The notes below the pieces were generated by a model. The model ran no database searches. It was not told the DNA's origin and saw only the letters and a list, made by a program, of their open reading frames with translations. Of a stretch of DNA of 64,000 nt, positions 25,263-33,590 are shown piece after piece. The stretch covers positions 47,984 through 111,983 of the forward strand of contig CAZPUR010000002.1 in assembly GCA_964589815.1 (NCBI GenBank), in the 5' to 3' direction. Within the stretch, counting starts at the first letter, position 1; each line of letters begins with the position of its first letter. The position numbers were made by a program, and so were the translations under genes. Source of the DNA: CAZPUR01 sp964589815. GTDB taxonomy: Bacteria > Patescibacteriota > Microgenomatia > UBA1400.

Positions 25263-25283
25263 ACTCCCAAGGTGGGAGTTTAT
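25263..25283. other. Hairpin AACTCCC/GGGAGTT
   Basis: Short perfect stem with a 5-base loop followed by TATATTTAT on the + strand; possibly a weak terminator. No gene points into it on the + strand. Confidence 0.35.
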
Positions 25284-25304
25284 ATTTATGAGCCTAAAGG
25301 TGAT

Positions 25305-25490
25305 TTGACATACACATTTGTGATATAATTCCCTTTAAGTCCGGTTGATATAACGCTAGCTATTGAAAAACTGCCCAATATGGTTAGTTTTTTATTAACT
25401 TACCTTTGAAGTAAGGAAAAATGCCTAGCCAAAAACCGATCAGATTTTTGAAGTTCAAAAGCCATGCAAATGCGCATGGCTTTTGTTGGT
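25305..25490 (+). ncRNA. Candidate structured small RNA with own promoter and terminator
   Basis: Extended -10 TGATATAAT (TATAAT 25324-25329) with an upstream TTGACA (25305-25310, spacing short) starts transcription near 25336. The transcript ends at a strong hairpin AAAAGCCATGC/GCATGGCTTTT (25457-25484) plus T-rich tail. Inside, CCGGTT pairs with AACCGA, GCTAG with CTAGC, and CTTAC(n)GTAAG forms a closed hairpin, giving a rod-like fold of about 150 nt. No open reading frame. Could be a 6S-like or other housekeeping RNA; SRP, tmRNA and RNase P hallmarks were not found. Confidence 0.6.
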
Positions 25491-25856
25491 TATAGGGTTT
25501 AGTTTTTTTATTGTTTTTTTGAAACAATAAACAAAGTGAACCTTATTACAAAAAGGAACACTTTATTCTTTGGCAGACTTAAGTGAGCTTAAAAGCTAGT
25601 TCACCCTGAGCCTGTCGAAGGGCTCTTTGACATCGCAAACAAAAGATTTATTTTTCCGAGCCGGAACTTAGGGAGTTAGAAAAGCGCCTAAAAACACCTC
25701 CGAGGTGAGGTTGCGCCTGCGGTGCACCTCGGAGGTGGAGGATAAAAATTTCCCTAGGTGTCTTGAGTATTTCACCTCCCAGGTGGAATTTATTTATCTA
25801 GTTCTTTAGGTTTCGGTTCGGAAAAAAATAGTGGGCCTTAGCCCACAAAAAAATCC
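25491..25856. other. Gene-free stretch rich in palindromes
   Basis: No coding region. Contains ATTGTTT(n)AAACAAT (about 25510-25530), CACCCTGAGCCTGTCGAAGG (25602-25621), CACCTCCGAGGTG (25695-25707), CACCTCGGAGGTG (25725-25737) and GTGGGCcttaGCCCAC (25831-25846) with T runs on the minus-strand side. It separates the AT-rich backbone from the GC-rich island and could be the island's 5' leader. Confidence 0.6.
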
Positions 25857-25874
25857 ACACAAGGAGGTGGCAAA

Positions 25875-27551
25875 ATGGACGCGAAGAAGGCGTTCAAAAC
25901 GGCCACCTTCTTCCTGGTGGTCGGGGTATTGGTGGGGGCAGTTCTTTGGACTCGCCCTGTCTTTGCACAGGAGTCAACATCGATAAATGAGAAGATTGCC
26001 AGCGAAGCGCGGTTGCTCATCGGCACAGCACCCTACGCGCCCGATCCAAGTGACTGCGGCCAGAACCCATGTTCTGGCTACTACGTCTGTACTGATGTAG
26101 TCGCAGTCGCCACGGAAAGGGCTGGGGTGCCGATCGCCGAGGATTCGTGCGCCTGCAGTTTGATGAGGCGCGCGGAATACCAGCGCCAGTACTTCATGGG
26201 CGATTCAGTCCGTGGAGGAAATGATGCGCTTCGACGCCACTACGAGGCTGAGGGTTCAGCCGCTCCACCGGCCGCAGGCAACATCTTGCTCTACTCTGCT
26301 CACGTAGCAGTAGTAGTGGATGTTCGATCTGCGGGGGAGGGAAGGTTGGAACTTTGGACTGTTGAGGCCAACGGTGGCTCAGCCAGGGTGAACATCAACT
26401 CCCGGAAGTATGAGCTGGAAAAGCTCGGAGAGGGTTGGTATTTCATTTCTGGTCGCAATCATGACTCTATCTTCGGGTGGGGTGTGATTGATGAAACAGA
26501 GCCATTGGCACCAAGCAGTTCAGCTTCGCGCTGGCCTTACCCAGTGGAGCAAGCCCCAAAATCAAAAGGCGAATGGGGATGGGTTGGGCCAGCAGTAGCT
26601 GGGTTGACCATCATTGCCTTAATCTTGTTTTTCTTTGCCCTGGTTCCTCCAGGGTCAAGAATGGCAGCAATCAAGTTCATGGCCAAAAAAGCCTGGAAAG
26701 GCTTTAAATGGACTATGAACAAGACTTTGGAGCTGTGGGGGAAGCTGATGATCCTTCTCGAACCATCTGAGGAGGAAAAAAGACGCTTCTACTGGCTCCA
26801 ACATGGCCGAGGTCGAGGCGGCTGCCACTATTACTTTGTAGGCGCTTTCTGGGGAGCAATTCTTTGCTCCTGCGTTTTGGTTTTGATGGTAATCAGGTTA
26901 CTGGTTTTAGGTGGCATGCCGTTGGAGAACCTGGTTGGTGGTCGTCAGACCTGGGTTGGCCGGGCCGTTTCTCGGGTGAGTGAGATCGACCCGGAAAATG
27001 TGGCCTACGGTTTGATCCCTGCTGATGAACAGAAGAAGTGGGATCAGGCTTTGCTGGAAACGTCGGCCCTGCCGACATTCCCGATTACTTACTGGACAGG
27101 GAGTGAAGTGAGTTTCCACTGTCCGGAAAGAATCTGGAGCGCAGCTAAGGCTGCGGCCAGCAAACACGGTTGCGATCCGCTCTTGGTTGTGGCGATAGGC
27201 CACTCAGAGGGACCGAGTTACAACCAAAATGCCATCTCGCGGGCTGGGGCCAAAGGAACCTGGCAATTCATGCCAGGCACCTGGGATTTATATTGGCCCC
27301 CAGGCCCGAGTCAACCCGGCCGGGAAAATGATTCGGCAGGAGCTGATGCTGCTTGCCGGATGGAGCTAGAACTGGAGTTGGAAGAACAAACTTCGGAGCT
27401 AGCTTTTGCCAGGCGGTTTAACGGGGCTGATGAAGGTCGGTGTTGGAACTGCGCTGACACGGATGGAGGCCCTGAAGATCCGGCTGTTCGCCAGGCCAAG
27501 TACGCTTGGAAGCTCTGGCAGCAGCTTCTCGCAGAAACAGGAGGTGAGTAG
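25875..27551 (+). CDS. Bifunctional peptidoglycan hydrolase (NlpC/CHAP-like + lytic transglycosylase)
   Basis: Signal anchor (about residues 10-30), then a papain-like Cys domain (about 35-195: YYVCTDVVAVATERAG with the Cys, HVAVVVD with the His, resembling DUF1287/NlpC-P60), a membrane helix (about 236-258), a linker, a second membrane helix (about 316-342) and a C-terminal lysozyme-like SLT domain (about 395-530: VAIGHSEGPSYNQNAISRAG with the catalytic Glu, then AKGTWQFMPGTWDLY). Two different wall-cutting activities on one membrane protein resemble type IV secretion or conjugation transglycosylases. Strong SD (AGGAGGTGG), GC-rich codons and long gene set it apart from its AT-rich, leaderless neighbours; likely acquired. 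Confidence 0.82.
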   Translation: MDAKKAFKTATFFLVVGVLVGAVLWTRPVFAQESTSINEKIASEARLLIGTAPYAPDPSDCGQNPCSGYYVCTDVVAVATERAGVPIAEDSCACSLMRRAEYQRQYFMGDSVRGGNDALRRHYEAEGSAAPPAAGNILLYSAHVAVVVDVRSAGEGRLELWTVEANGGSARVNINSRKYELEKLGEGWYFISGRNHDSIFGWGVIDETEPLAPSSSASRWPYPVEQAPKSKGEWGWVGPAVAGLTIIALILFFFALVPPGSRMAAIKFMAKKAWKGFKWTMNKTLELWGKLMILLEPSEEEKRRFYWLQHGRGRGGCHYYFVGAFWGAILCSCVLVLMVIRLLVLGGMPLENLVGGRQTWVGRAVSRVSEIDPENVAYGLIPADEQKKWDQALLETSALPTFPITYWTGSEVSFHCPERIWSAAKAAASKHGCDPLLVVAIGHSEGPSYNQNAISRAGAKGTWQFMPGTWDLYWPPGPSQPGRENDSAGADAACRMELELELEEQTSELAFARRFNGADEGRCWNCADTDGGPEDPAVRQAKYAWKLWQQLLAETGGE

Positions 27552-27611
27552 GGAAAAGTTTAGGTTAGTGGAAGACTTTTAAAATCAGGACATGAAACGG
27601 AGGCAAAAGAA

Positions 27612-28640
27612 ATGTTTCAGTGGATTATCATGATGTTGCCGTTTTTGTTGGCTCTGGTGGCCGGTGCTGCGGGCTTCTGGATGCTCAAGAACGGTTTGGG
27701 AGCCAAGAACGCTCTCAAGGTAATCGGTGGCGGTATAGTCGGCGTCGTTGCCGTTGCCTTTTTAGGGATAAGACTATTGGACTTTGCAATTGGGCAGTTT
27801 GAGAAAGACTTGCCTGAAAGCAAAACCATGGCCTACCTAGAGAAAGGACTGGCGACGGAGTTTGACTATGCGGCCTACAGCGAAACGGGTGAAGGTGTAG
27901 GCATTGGTCCGCCCTGGAGTCAGCCTGTTCAATCTGACGCCGGTGTGCCACCTGCCGTACCTGCTGCAACGCCCGTTGCTGGCGTACCTGCGGCCACACC
28001 AATTCCGGTTTATCCGGCACAGGTCGAAGCCGCGCCCGAGCTGCAAAAGGAGCTACTGCCCGAAGGACCGCAGCGAGTGCAGTGCCTGGTTGATGCCCTT
28101 CTGGGCGCCAGCATCGGCAATGCGCAGAGCGGCTCAACTACGTGGTTTCCGCGTGGGACGATCTGGAATCTGAGAGTGAAACGTGGTGTCGGTTTTTTCT
28201 ATAAGAACCGGCACTGGGTTTCGTCTCCGGCGTTGGGTATTACGCAGGAGATCCAGATTGGCTACGGCTTGGGCAGACAGCTCGACAAGGCCAGCTCTGA
28301 TACGGACGGCATCTTTTACGGCACGGGGGAATGGCCTCCCTCTTGCTACGTTGCGGTGACATCGCCGCCACCGACTGTTGTGCTTCCGCCTGACACTGGC
28401 TCGAGCACTCCGCCCGTCGACACCGGCCCTTGCACCAATGCAGAGCTCCTCCCCGGAGAGGAAAGCCAATACTGGTTGAAAAATACCAGCGATGGCTCCT
28501 TTACCTGGGTGGAAGGGGGCTTGCCAGAGGCAACCTTTCGGACCACAGACGGACGGCAGGTGTCTGTCTGGGGGTGGCTCTGTAGGACTGAGCTGCAGTA
28601 CGGCGTTGACCCGACCTACGAAGTCTGGGTTTTGCCGTAA
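27612..28640 (+). CDS. Membrane-anchored hypothetical protein partner of the hydrolase
   Basis: No family recognised. Two membrane helices (about residues 4-25 and 36-58) with the rest outside or inside; a Pro/Ala-rich linker (PAVPAATPVAGVPAATPIPV) leads to a globular region containing three Cys residues and a second Pro-rich spacer (SPPPTVVLPPDTGSSTPPVD), then a C-terminal part with Cys. SD GGAGG precedes the ATG, and it follows the hydrolase by 60 bp with the same GC-rich composition, so the two form one operon. Confidence 0.7.
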   Translation: MFQWIIMMLPFLLALVAGAAGFWMLKNGLGAKNALKVIGGGIVGVVAVAFLGIRLLDFAIGQFEKDLPESKTMAYLEKGLATEFDYAAYSETGEGVGIGPPWSQPVQSDAGVPPAVPAATPVAGVPAATPIPVYPAQVEAAPELQKELLPEGPQRVQCLVDALLGASIGNAQSGSTTWFPRGTIWNLRVKRGVGFFYKNRHWVSSPALGITQEIQIGYGLGRQLDKASSDTDGIFYGTGEWPPSCYVAVTSPPPTVVLPPDTGSSTPPVDTGPCTNAELLPGEESQYWLKNTSDGSFTWVEGGLPEATFRTTDGRQVSVWGWLCRTELQYGVDPTYEVWVLP

Positions 28641-28642
28641 GG

Positions 28643-28671
28643 CTAGGAGGCCAGAAGATGGCCTACCTAGT
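28643..28671 (+). terminator. Hairpin TAGGAGGCC/GGCCTACCTA after the island genes
   Basis: Stem with one bulge and a 7-base loop directly after the stop codon; no clear T run. Its 3' arm ATGGCCTACCTAG also occurs inside the preceding gene at 27828-27840. Confidence 0.4.
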
Positions 28672-28684
28672 CAGATCTCCACCC

Positions 28685-28779
28685 GACCCGCCGATTCGGG
28701 CAAATCTGTTGTCAGTTACCTTACATATAAACAGGTAACTGTTCCAAGGCTGGACAGAGCAAGTTCGAATCGGCGGGTC
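28685..28779. repeat. Nested inverted repeats (14-bp outer, 8-bp inner)
   Basis: Outer arms GACCCGCCGATTCG (28685-28698) and CGAATCGGCGGGTC (28766-28779) are perfectly complementary; inside are CAGTTACC (28713-28720) and GGTAACTG (28734-28741). The 3' arm contains GTTCGAATC, but no tRNA cloverleaf can be drawn. Possible structured RNA, or an attachment/transfer site at the edge of the island. Confidence 0.7.
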
Positions 28780-28808
28780 AACCGGAGGTTCTTTTGTTTG
28801 CGAGCAAT

Positions 28809-28828
28809 TCTTCCGCATCTGGCGGAAG
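28809..28828. other. Hairpin CTTCCGC/GCGGAAG
   Basis: Perfect 7-bp stem, 5-base loop; followed at about 28860 by CTCTCATGCTTGAGAG. Together with 28685-28779 this fills the 370-bp gap before the next gene, which holds no other signal. Confidence 0.5.
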
Positions 28829-29012
28829 GCTGCACGCGGCATAGCTTAAAATCTTTTTTTCTCTCATGCTTGAGAGAAAGTTTATAAAAGGTTTTAGGTT
28901 TATGTTGTGTGCAGTATTTGGTTGTTGTCCGATGTGTATCGGGCCTGAAGAGCTTAAAAAAGCGAAACAACTTAAAGTCAGTTTATTATTAATATGTTTT
29001 GAAAGGAAAAAA

Positions 29013-30095
29013 ATGCCTAGATCAGAATTGCCAGGACTATTAGGCCAAACTCTTTTAGAGCAGGGGATAGAAGGAAAGAAGGAGACTTCTTCTATTAGTA
29101 CTGAAGGGATTGAAGTAGGCAAACCAGTCGGCTTAGGTAATGTTTTTAGAGTAAATAAGGCAGAGAAGGCAGGGTTGGCTTTAACTACCACTAATAGTGA
29201 AACTGGGAGAAGGCAAGTAATTGCTCGTATTCCTCCGGGGACTCAGGGTAAGGTGAGTCGTAGAAATGAGACAGTTTATGCTCAGGTTGGCCCTATTTTT
29301 GCTCAGATCAGAACTGAAGCTGGAGCAAGACGAGTAAAAGAAGGAGAGAATTTAGTCAGAAGGAGACAAAAGGTTCAAAGAGGTCAATCTTTAGCTGATC
29401 AAGCCTTAATTGCTCAACAAGAGATTGAATCAGCCCGGATCTATCGCAAGGCAGCTGAGCAAGATCGGTCTGAACATTTCCAAGCGCAACAAGCGATGGC
29501 TGATTTACAGTTAACTCATTCACTTAGAGAGGGAAATGGAAAAGGCAAGGGACTTTTAAGATTATTAGGTGATGGCTTAACTGATGTAGCTGTAGCTGCT
29601 TTATCAGGTGAGCCTAGGGCTGGAGGCGAAACAGCTGTCCTTGATTTTAATAGAGGGAGTATGCAAGTTAATGCCCCTACGCGAAGATCCGGGCAAACTA
29701 ATGTTTCAGTAGCAAAAATAGTTGATGGCACTTTTAGACCTGAGGTGACTCTTGATCCTTTGTCTCGAGCAGTTAATAGGGTTAGAGGTTTGCTTGGAAA
29801 AAAACCAGTGGCTGTTTTGGGTGTTGGTGTTATTCGCTGGCGTCATACTTTAAGTCAGGAAATAGTTGGGGGCGAAGTTCACAAAGAGCCTTTAGACGTT
29901 TTTGCTCAGCTTAATCAAGGCATTGAAGCTTTAAGAGTACTTAGTAGAGAGTCTTTACTCATAGAAGGAGTGCCTACTTTTGCTGATTTAGGCTTAGATG
30001 GACCAGAATTAGAAGCCCAGTCTGGAACAGAACCACATGAACCTCAGACCAAAGAACAAATTAGAGCGTTATTAAGAAAAGGAGAACAAAAATAG
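29013..30095 (+). CDS. Hypothetical protein (360 aa), first of an unknown cluster
   Basis: No family recognised. I chose ATG 29013 (MPRSELPGLLGQ) because GAAAGGA precedes it; the frame is open 49 codons further up without a good start. Arg/Gln/Glu-rich helices in the middle (about residues 105-175, GENLVRRRQKVQRGQSLADQ and following) look like a coiled coil; no signal peptide or membrane segment. AT-rich, like the backbone rather than the island. Confidence 0.65.
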   Translation: MPRSELPGLLGQTLLEQGIEGKKETSSISTEGIEVGKPVGLGNVFRVNKAEKAGLALTTTNSETGRRQVIARIPPGTQGKVSRRNETVYAQVGPIFAQIRTEAGARRVKEGENLVRRRQKVQRGQSLADQALIAQQEIESARIYRKAAEQDRSEHFQAQQAMADLQLTHSLREGNGKGKGLLRLLGDGLTDVAVAALSGEPRAGGETAVLDFNRGSMQVNAPTRRSGQTNVSVAKIVDGTFRPEVTLDPLSRAVNRVRGLLGKKPVAVLGVGVIRWRHTLSQEIVGGEVHKEPLDVFAQLNQGIEALRVLSRESLLIEGVPTFADLGLDGPELEAQSGTEPHEPQTKEQIRALLRKGEQK

Positions 30096-30131
30096 CCATG
30101 AGTAAGTGTATTTATAAATAATATTATAGGT

Positions 30132-30159
30132 TTGACATATTTAATATATTTAGTATAAT
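30132..30159 (+). promoter_or_regulatory. Promoter of the second gene of the unknown cluster
   Basis: TTGACA (30132-30137), 16-bp spacer, TATAAT (30154-30159). SD AAAGGA lies at 30171-30176, before the ATG at 30184. A consensus-quality promoter for this window. Confidence 0.8.
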
Positions 30160-30183
30160 AAATTTGTCTGAAAGGAAATATAT

Positions 30184-31293
30184 ATGAAGAGTGAAATTCC
30201 TAATATCGTCACCGGTGAACCAGCTTTTGATTCAGTAGGAGCTGAGTCTGAAGCAGTTACTCCAAGATCTGGTTTGGTTGGTAGCGTTGAAAGCATTTTA
30301 GATAATACAAAACAAGCTTTAGGTATAGGCGAGGAAATTCCAGGAGCTGTTACTGATAGGCGTTCCAGAGAGGTCTTAAAAAAATTAGCTGAGGATCAAC
30401 CTGAGAGACTTGATCTTCGTGTTTTTAGGGAAGAGGTGGGAACTGGTATTTTTGGACTAAGAAGGAAAAAAGAGGCAGTCAGGCCAAGAGCTAGGGTTAT
30501 AGATTCAAGCAATGCTTCATCAATGGTTGATGAGCAGGGAAATGATGCTAGACCTACGGGCAGAGGTAAAATTTTACGTCCAGGCGAAAGAATGGGTCTT
30601 TTGGTAAGAAATAGTGGAAAAGAAATAGCTCCAGGGGATGCTAGATTCCCTAAAAGTTCAGAACAAACAGCAGAAAGCAAACGCTTAAAAGAATACTTAG
30701 ATAGAAAGCATCCTGATAGTGATACCCGTAAGGGCTATATGAGGAGGGTTGCCGATGTAGCACAAATAACTCAGGCGAGACAGGCTAATATAGAAGTGGC
30801 TTTAAGCGAAGAAGAAAAAGTATGGGAAGGACAGCAAGTCAGGACTCAGCTAAACAGCAATCCCATAAAATTGGAAACCACAGGGATAAGTGGACTTCTC
30901 AAAGTCATTGTAGGAGGTGGGACCTGGGGAAATTCTGTTGAAGTGGGAGGAATTTATCACAATTGGACGATTCCCATGGGAAGACAAAATAAGATACCGA
31001 TTAGACATGAAACAATTGCTGGCGGTAGTATTTTTTACAGCTCTGATCCACCAAAGTGGTTTGATCTAATTAATACCATATTAAAGCGAGCCACTCGTGG
31101 GAAGAAGGCTCTCGAAGCCCCCATTGGTAGAGTTACTTTGAAAACCTCAACAGGCGCAGCTATTGGTTCAGTAACAGTAGCTCATCCAGAGAAGGTAGTT
31201 CTTCAATTAACTGACCTTGCCGTGAAAGCGAGCAATACTAATGTTCAACCCAGACCTATTCCTGAACCGATAAAACCAGGAGATTTAATCTAA
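30184..31293 (+). CDS. Hypothetical protein (369 aa)
   Basis: No family recognised. The N-terminal half is charged and probably flexible; the C-terminal 140 residues have a beta-rich look (IKLETTGISGLLKVIVGGGT ... VEVGGIYHNWTIPM ... GRVTLKTSTGAAIGSVTVAH). Own consensus promoter. The stop overlaps the next ATG by one base (TAATG), so a coupled operon follows. Confidence 0.65.
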   Translation: MKSEIPNIVTGEPAFDSVGAESEAVTPRSGLVGSVESILDNTKQALGIGEEIPGAVTDRRSREVLKKLAEDQPERLDLRVFREEVGTGIFGLRRKKEAVRPRARVIDSSNASSMVDEQGNDARPTGRGKILRPGERMGLLVRNSGKEIAPGDARFPKSSEQTAESKRLKEYLDRKHPDSDTRKGYMRRVADVAQITQARQANIEVALSEEEKVWEGQQVRTQLNSNPIKLETTGISGLLKVIVGGGTWGNSVEVGGIYHNWTIPMGRQNKIPIRHETIAGGSIFYSSDPPKWFDLINTILKRATRGKKALEAPIGRVTLKTSTGAAIGSVTVAHPEKVVLQLTDLAVKASNTNVQPRPIPEPIKPGDLI

Positions 31294-31595
31294 TGGAGAA
31301 TTTAATAAAACATTTTGGACGAGGTATTTATCATTTAACAGAAGACAGTTTAAGTTTTGCCAAGCGGGGCAAGGCAGTTCGACAGGGTAGAGTTCATCCA
31401 AAAATAGCATTTGATATGATAGTGGAGGATGCTGTTGGGCCCATGCCTCTTTTAGTCCGAACAGAATCTTGTCTTGCTGGCTTCCTAGGAGTACCAGATT
31501 GTATGGGAAAGATTTTAGGACGTGAACGTATCTCTACGGAAGAAGCATTGACACATGTAAGAGAGATTTTTGGACTTTCAGAACAAGAGGTTTAG
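31293..31595 (+). CDS. Small hypothetical protein (100 aa)
   Basis: No family recognised; basic N-terminus (FGRGIYHLTEDSLSFAKRGK), helical C-terminus. Coupled to the 369-aa gene by TAATG. Confidence 0.55.
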   Translation: MENLIKHFGRGIYHLTEDSLSFAKRGKAVRQGRVHPKIAFDMIVEDAVGPMPLLVRTESCLAGFLGVPDCMGKILGRERISTEEALTHVREIFGLSEQEV

Positions 31596-31619
31596 TGTTA
31601 AAATAAAACCAAGGAAAAA

Positions 31620-31886
31620 ATGGCTCAAGAGCAGGTTTACACTGCTGCCCAAATTCGAGAAGCTAATGCAGATCAGTTAGCAGGAATTATGGTTAGGGCC
31701 GCTGGTTTTGATACTGGTGACTGGAGTCTTTGGGGTTTGGGTCTTGAGGCTCTGACCAGGGGAGGAGTAGACTTAATATCAAGACTTGGAGGAGACCGAG
31801 CAATTGACCAGTTAAGGCAAGCAGTTTCTGGGGAATTAAGAGAATTAGATTTGATCGAAGAACCACCCATACTCCAACCTGTTTAA
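31620..31886 (+). CDS. Small hypothetical protein (88 aa)
   Basis: No family recognised; helical, acidic C-terminus. Upstream GTTAAAATA could be a -10 box and AAGGA an SD. Confidence 0.55.
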   Translation: MAQEQVYTAAQIREANADQLAGIMVRAAGFDTGDWSLWGLGLEALTRGGVDLISRLGGDRAIDQLRQAVSGELRELDLIEEPPILQPV

Positions 31887-31897
31887 TTAAAAAACAT

Positions 31898-32113
31898 ATG
31901 TCAGAAAAATTATCAGTGCCAGAAAACGTTACTTTATTAGAAGCAGCTGCTATTGCCGCTGCCCGTTATCCTGATAAAGCTTTGTTTGGAGAATTGCCGG
32001 AGGGACGTATAATAGTAAGTGTAGAGGAAGTTATTAGAATGTCACAAAGTGACTCAGGGTTTAGATTAGCTCTTGAAGAATGCGCTCAACAAGGAGGCTT
32101 GCCCGAGAGATAA
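31898..32113 (+). CDS. Small hypothetical protein (71 aa)
   Basis: No family recognised; LLEAAAIAAARYPDKALFGE suggests an amphipathic helix. Eleven bp after the previous gene. Confidence 0.55.
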   Translation: MSEKLSVPENVTLLEAAAIAAARYPDKALFGELPEGRIIVSVEEVIRMSQSDSGFRLALEECAQQGGLPER

Positions 32114-32127
32114 AAAGGAAAAACGAA

Positions 32128-32637
32128 ATGGAAAAAGCACCCGTTTTTGACCATAGACAAGTAACAGCAAAAACAAGAACTTTAGTTGCAAGTGGAATGA
32201 TTGGGCCAGAACAGGTTTTTGGCGAAGCTGATACACCTTCAGAAAGAAGTTTAGCCGTACTTTTAGGAGAAGATTTTCGTCTTTCAAGAGAAGATGTTGA
32301 AGGCTCCCTGGATGTTTATGACACAAGAAGAGTATTAATTGAGGTTCGTTTAAATGAAGCCACCGGTCAATTATCTCATCTTCGTTATCAACCAGGTTTT
32401 GATTCAAGGACAGGCAGGGTGCTCTCTGAACTTCAAGATCTTCCCGGGGCAGATTTATATAAACATAATCCGGACGCAGCCGAAGCCACCCGTACTTTAA
32501 GAACCCAAAAAAAACACTTTTCTTCTACGGCCCATCCTTTTGATGAGGCTAAAACAGTTAGACAAAGAGGTGGCGACCCAGATTATAGAATTCCCAAACC
32601 TCCATCCAGTTTTTTACTTCAGGAAGAAAGAAAATAA
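32128..32637 (+). CDS. Hypothetical protein (169 aa)
   Basis: No family recognised. ATG 32128 (MEKAPVFDHRQ) with AAAAGGAAAAAC upstream is preferred over an overlapping upstream start at 32080. Mixed charged protein with Arg-rich C-terminus; no membrane segment. Confidence 0.6.
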   Translation: MEKAPVFDHRQVTAKTRTLVASGMIGPEQVFGEADTPSERSLAVLLGEDFRLSREDVEGSLDVYDTRRVLIEVRLNEATGQLSHLRYQPGFDSRTGRVLSELQDLPGADLYKHNPDAAEATRTLRTQKKHFSSTAHPFDEAKTVRQRGGDPDYRIPKPPSSFLLQEERK

Positions 32638-32676
32638 TTTTAATTTCACTTATTTTATGATAAAATCAGGGCTGTT

Positions 32677-32976
32677 ATGGCAAAAGATTTAGCTTGGTTA
32701 AATAGAGGTTTTGCAAGTGGAGGATTAACTCCCGAAGAGGCAGTGGCTAAATTAATGACTAAGGGAGAATTGGATTTATCACAAATCTCCCGACCTGATT
32801 TAATTACCCGATTAAATACAGCTTTTGAGTCAGGGAATCTAGAACCAGATCAGGCAGTAGCACATTTGATAATTGAAGAAAGTTTTTTAGCCAGTAGAAT
32901 GGAGCCAGAGCGTGCTCTTAAGATGCAACCTAATTTAACTGGTCAGATGGTTGAAGTTTTAGGTTTGGAATTATAA
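32677..32976 (+). CDS. Hypothetical protein with an internal duplication (99 aa)
   Basis: No family recognised. Two copies of a roughly 42-residue unit: LNRGFASGGLTPEEAVAKLM (about 9-28) and LNTAFESGNLEPDQAVAHLI (about 48-67). TGATAAAAT (-10 at 32661-32666) lies 10 bp before the ATG (leaderless). Confidence 0.6.
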   Translation: MAKDLAWLNRGFASGGLTPEEAVAKLMTKGELDLSQISRPDLITRLNTAFESGNLEPDQAVAHLIIEESFLASRMEPERALKMQPNLTGQMVEVLGLEL

Positions 32977-32978
32977 AA

Positions 32979-33179
32979 ATGGAGTTAAAAAAAACTAGAT
33001 ATACCACCCCTACTGCGGTCCAAGAGGCAATTAATGCCCACCTAACTGAAGAAGCAGGAGCATTATTGAACGAATCATTAATCTGGCTTCAGGCATCAGA
33101 ACATCTTACTCCGGCAGGAGCAGAATCTTTGTTAGAGATTGCCGGTCAGGCAGCTGATTTACAGCGACGTTTACGGTAA
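32979..33179 (+). CDS. Small hypothetical protein (66 aa)
   Basis: No family recognised; helical. Starts 2 bp after the duplicated-unit gene, probably same transcript. Confidence 0.55.
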   Translation: MELKKTRYTTPTAVQEAINAHLTEEAGALLNESLIWLQASEHLTPAGAESLLEIAGQAADLQRRLR

Positions 33180-33221
33180 GAATTTTAAATACCTTATAAC
33201 GTTGATAGAGACGCCTTTTAT

Positions 33222-33515
33222 TTAAACAAAGGACCAGCCACATTCTATATCAGGAAAGAGTTTTCTAGGGTTTTCAACCGGAGCTTCTGTGCAAGATTTT
33301 ATCTGACCGTGAATATCACGACGTCCTTTATGGTCCAGATGTTCACAAGGGTGAACGTGGATAATTGCTTTGCCTGTTTCTGTTTCCAAGACAATTTCTG
33401 GATTTTGAAATAACCCTAACTCCTCTACGCCCACAGGAACAAAAGCATCCTGGCAGCATTGGCCGCCACAGCCAGAGCAAGGACTATCTTTAAAACTTAC
33501 CTCAAAGTTTGTCAT
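33222..33515 (-). CDS. Cys-rich putative metal-binding protein (97 aa)
   Basis: Cluster CSGCGGQCCQDAF near the N-terminus followed by VHPCEHLD and SCTEAP recalls YkgJ-type zinc/iron-chelating proteins (CxxCxxxCC). The residues could hold a metal cluster. Function unknown. Divergent from the active M16 gene downstream. Confidence 0.6.
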   Translation of the reverse strand: MTNFEVSFKDSPCSGCGGQCCQDAFVPVGVEELGLFQNPEIVLETETGKAIIHVHPCEHLDHKGRRDIHGQIKSCTEAPVENPRKLFPDIECGWSFV

Positions 33516-33590
33516 AACAATTAATTAATTTTCTTATTTAGCTATTTTACTTCTTTTTTTATATTTTTCAAGATATGATACAATATCTTC

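Noticed and set aside
27715..28469. Several long minus-strand open frames in the GC-rich island
   Set aside because: High GC lowers stop frequency; they are antisense shadows of the membrane protein gene with Arg/His-rich, unnatural composition.
28685..28779. tRNA gene suggested by GTTCGAATC
   Set aside because: No T stem, D arm or anticodon arm can be formed around it; the inverted repeat explains the pairing.
32066..32407. Minus-strand open frame of 113 aa
   Set aside because: Leu/Phe-rich antisense shadow of the 169-aa gene; no start signals.
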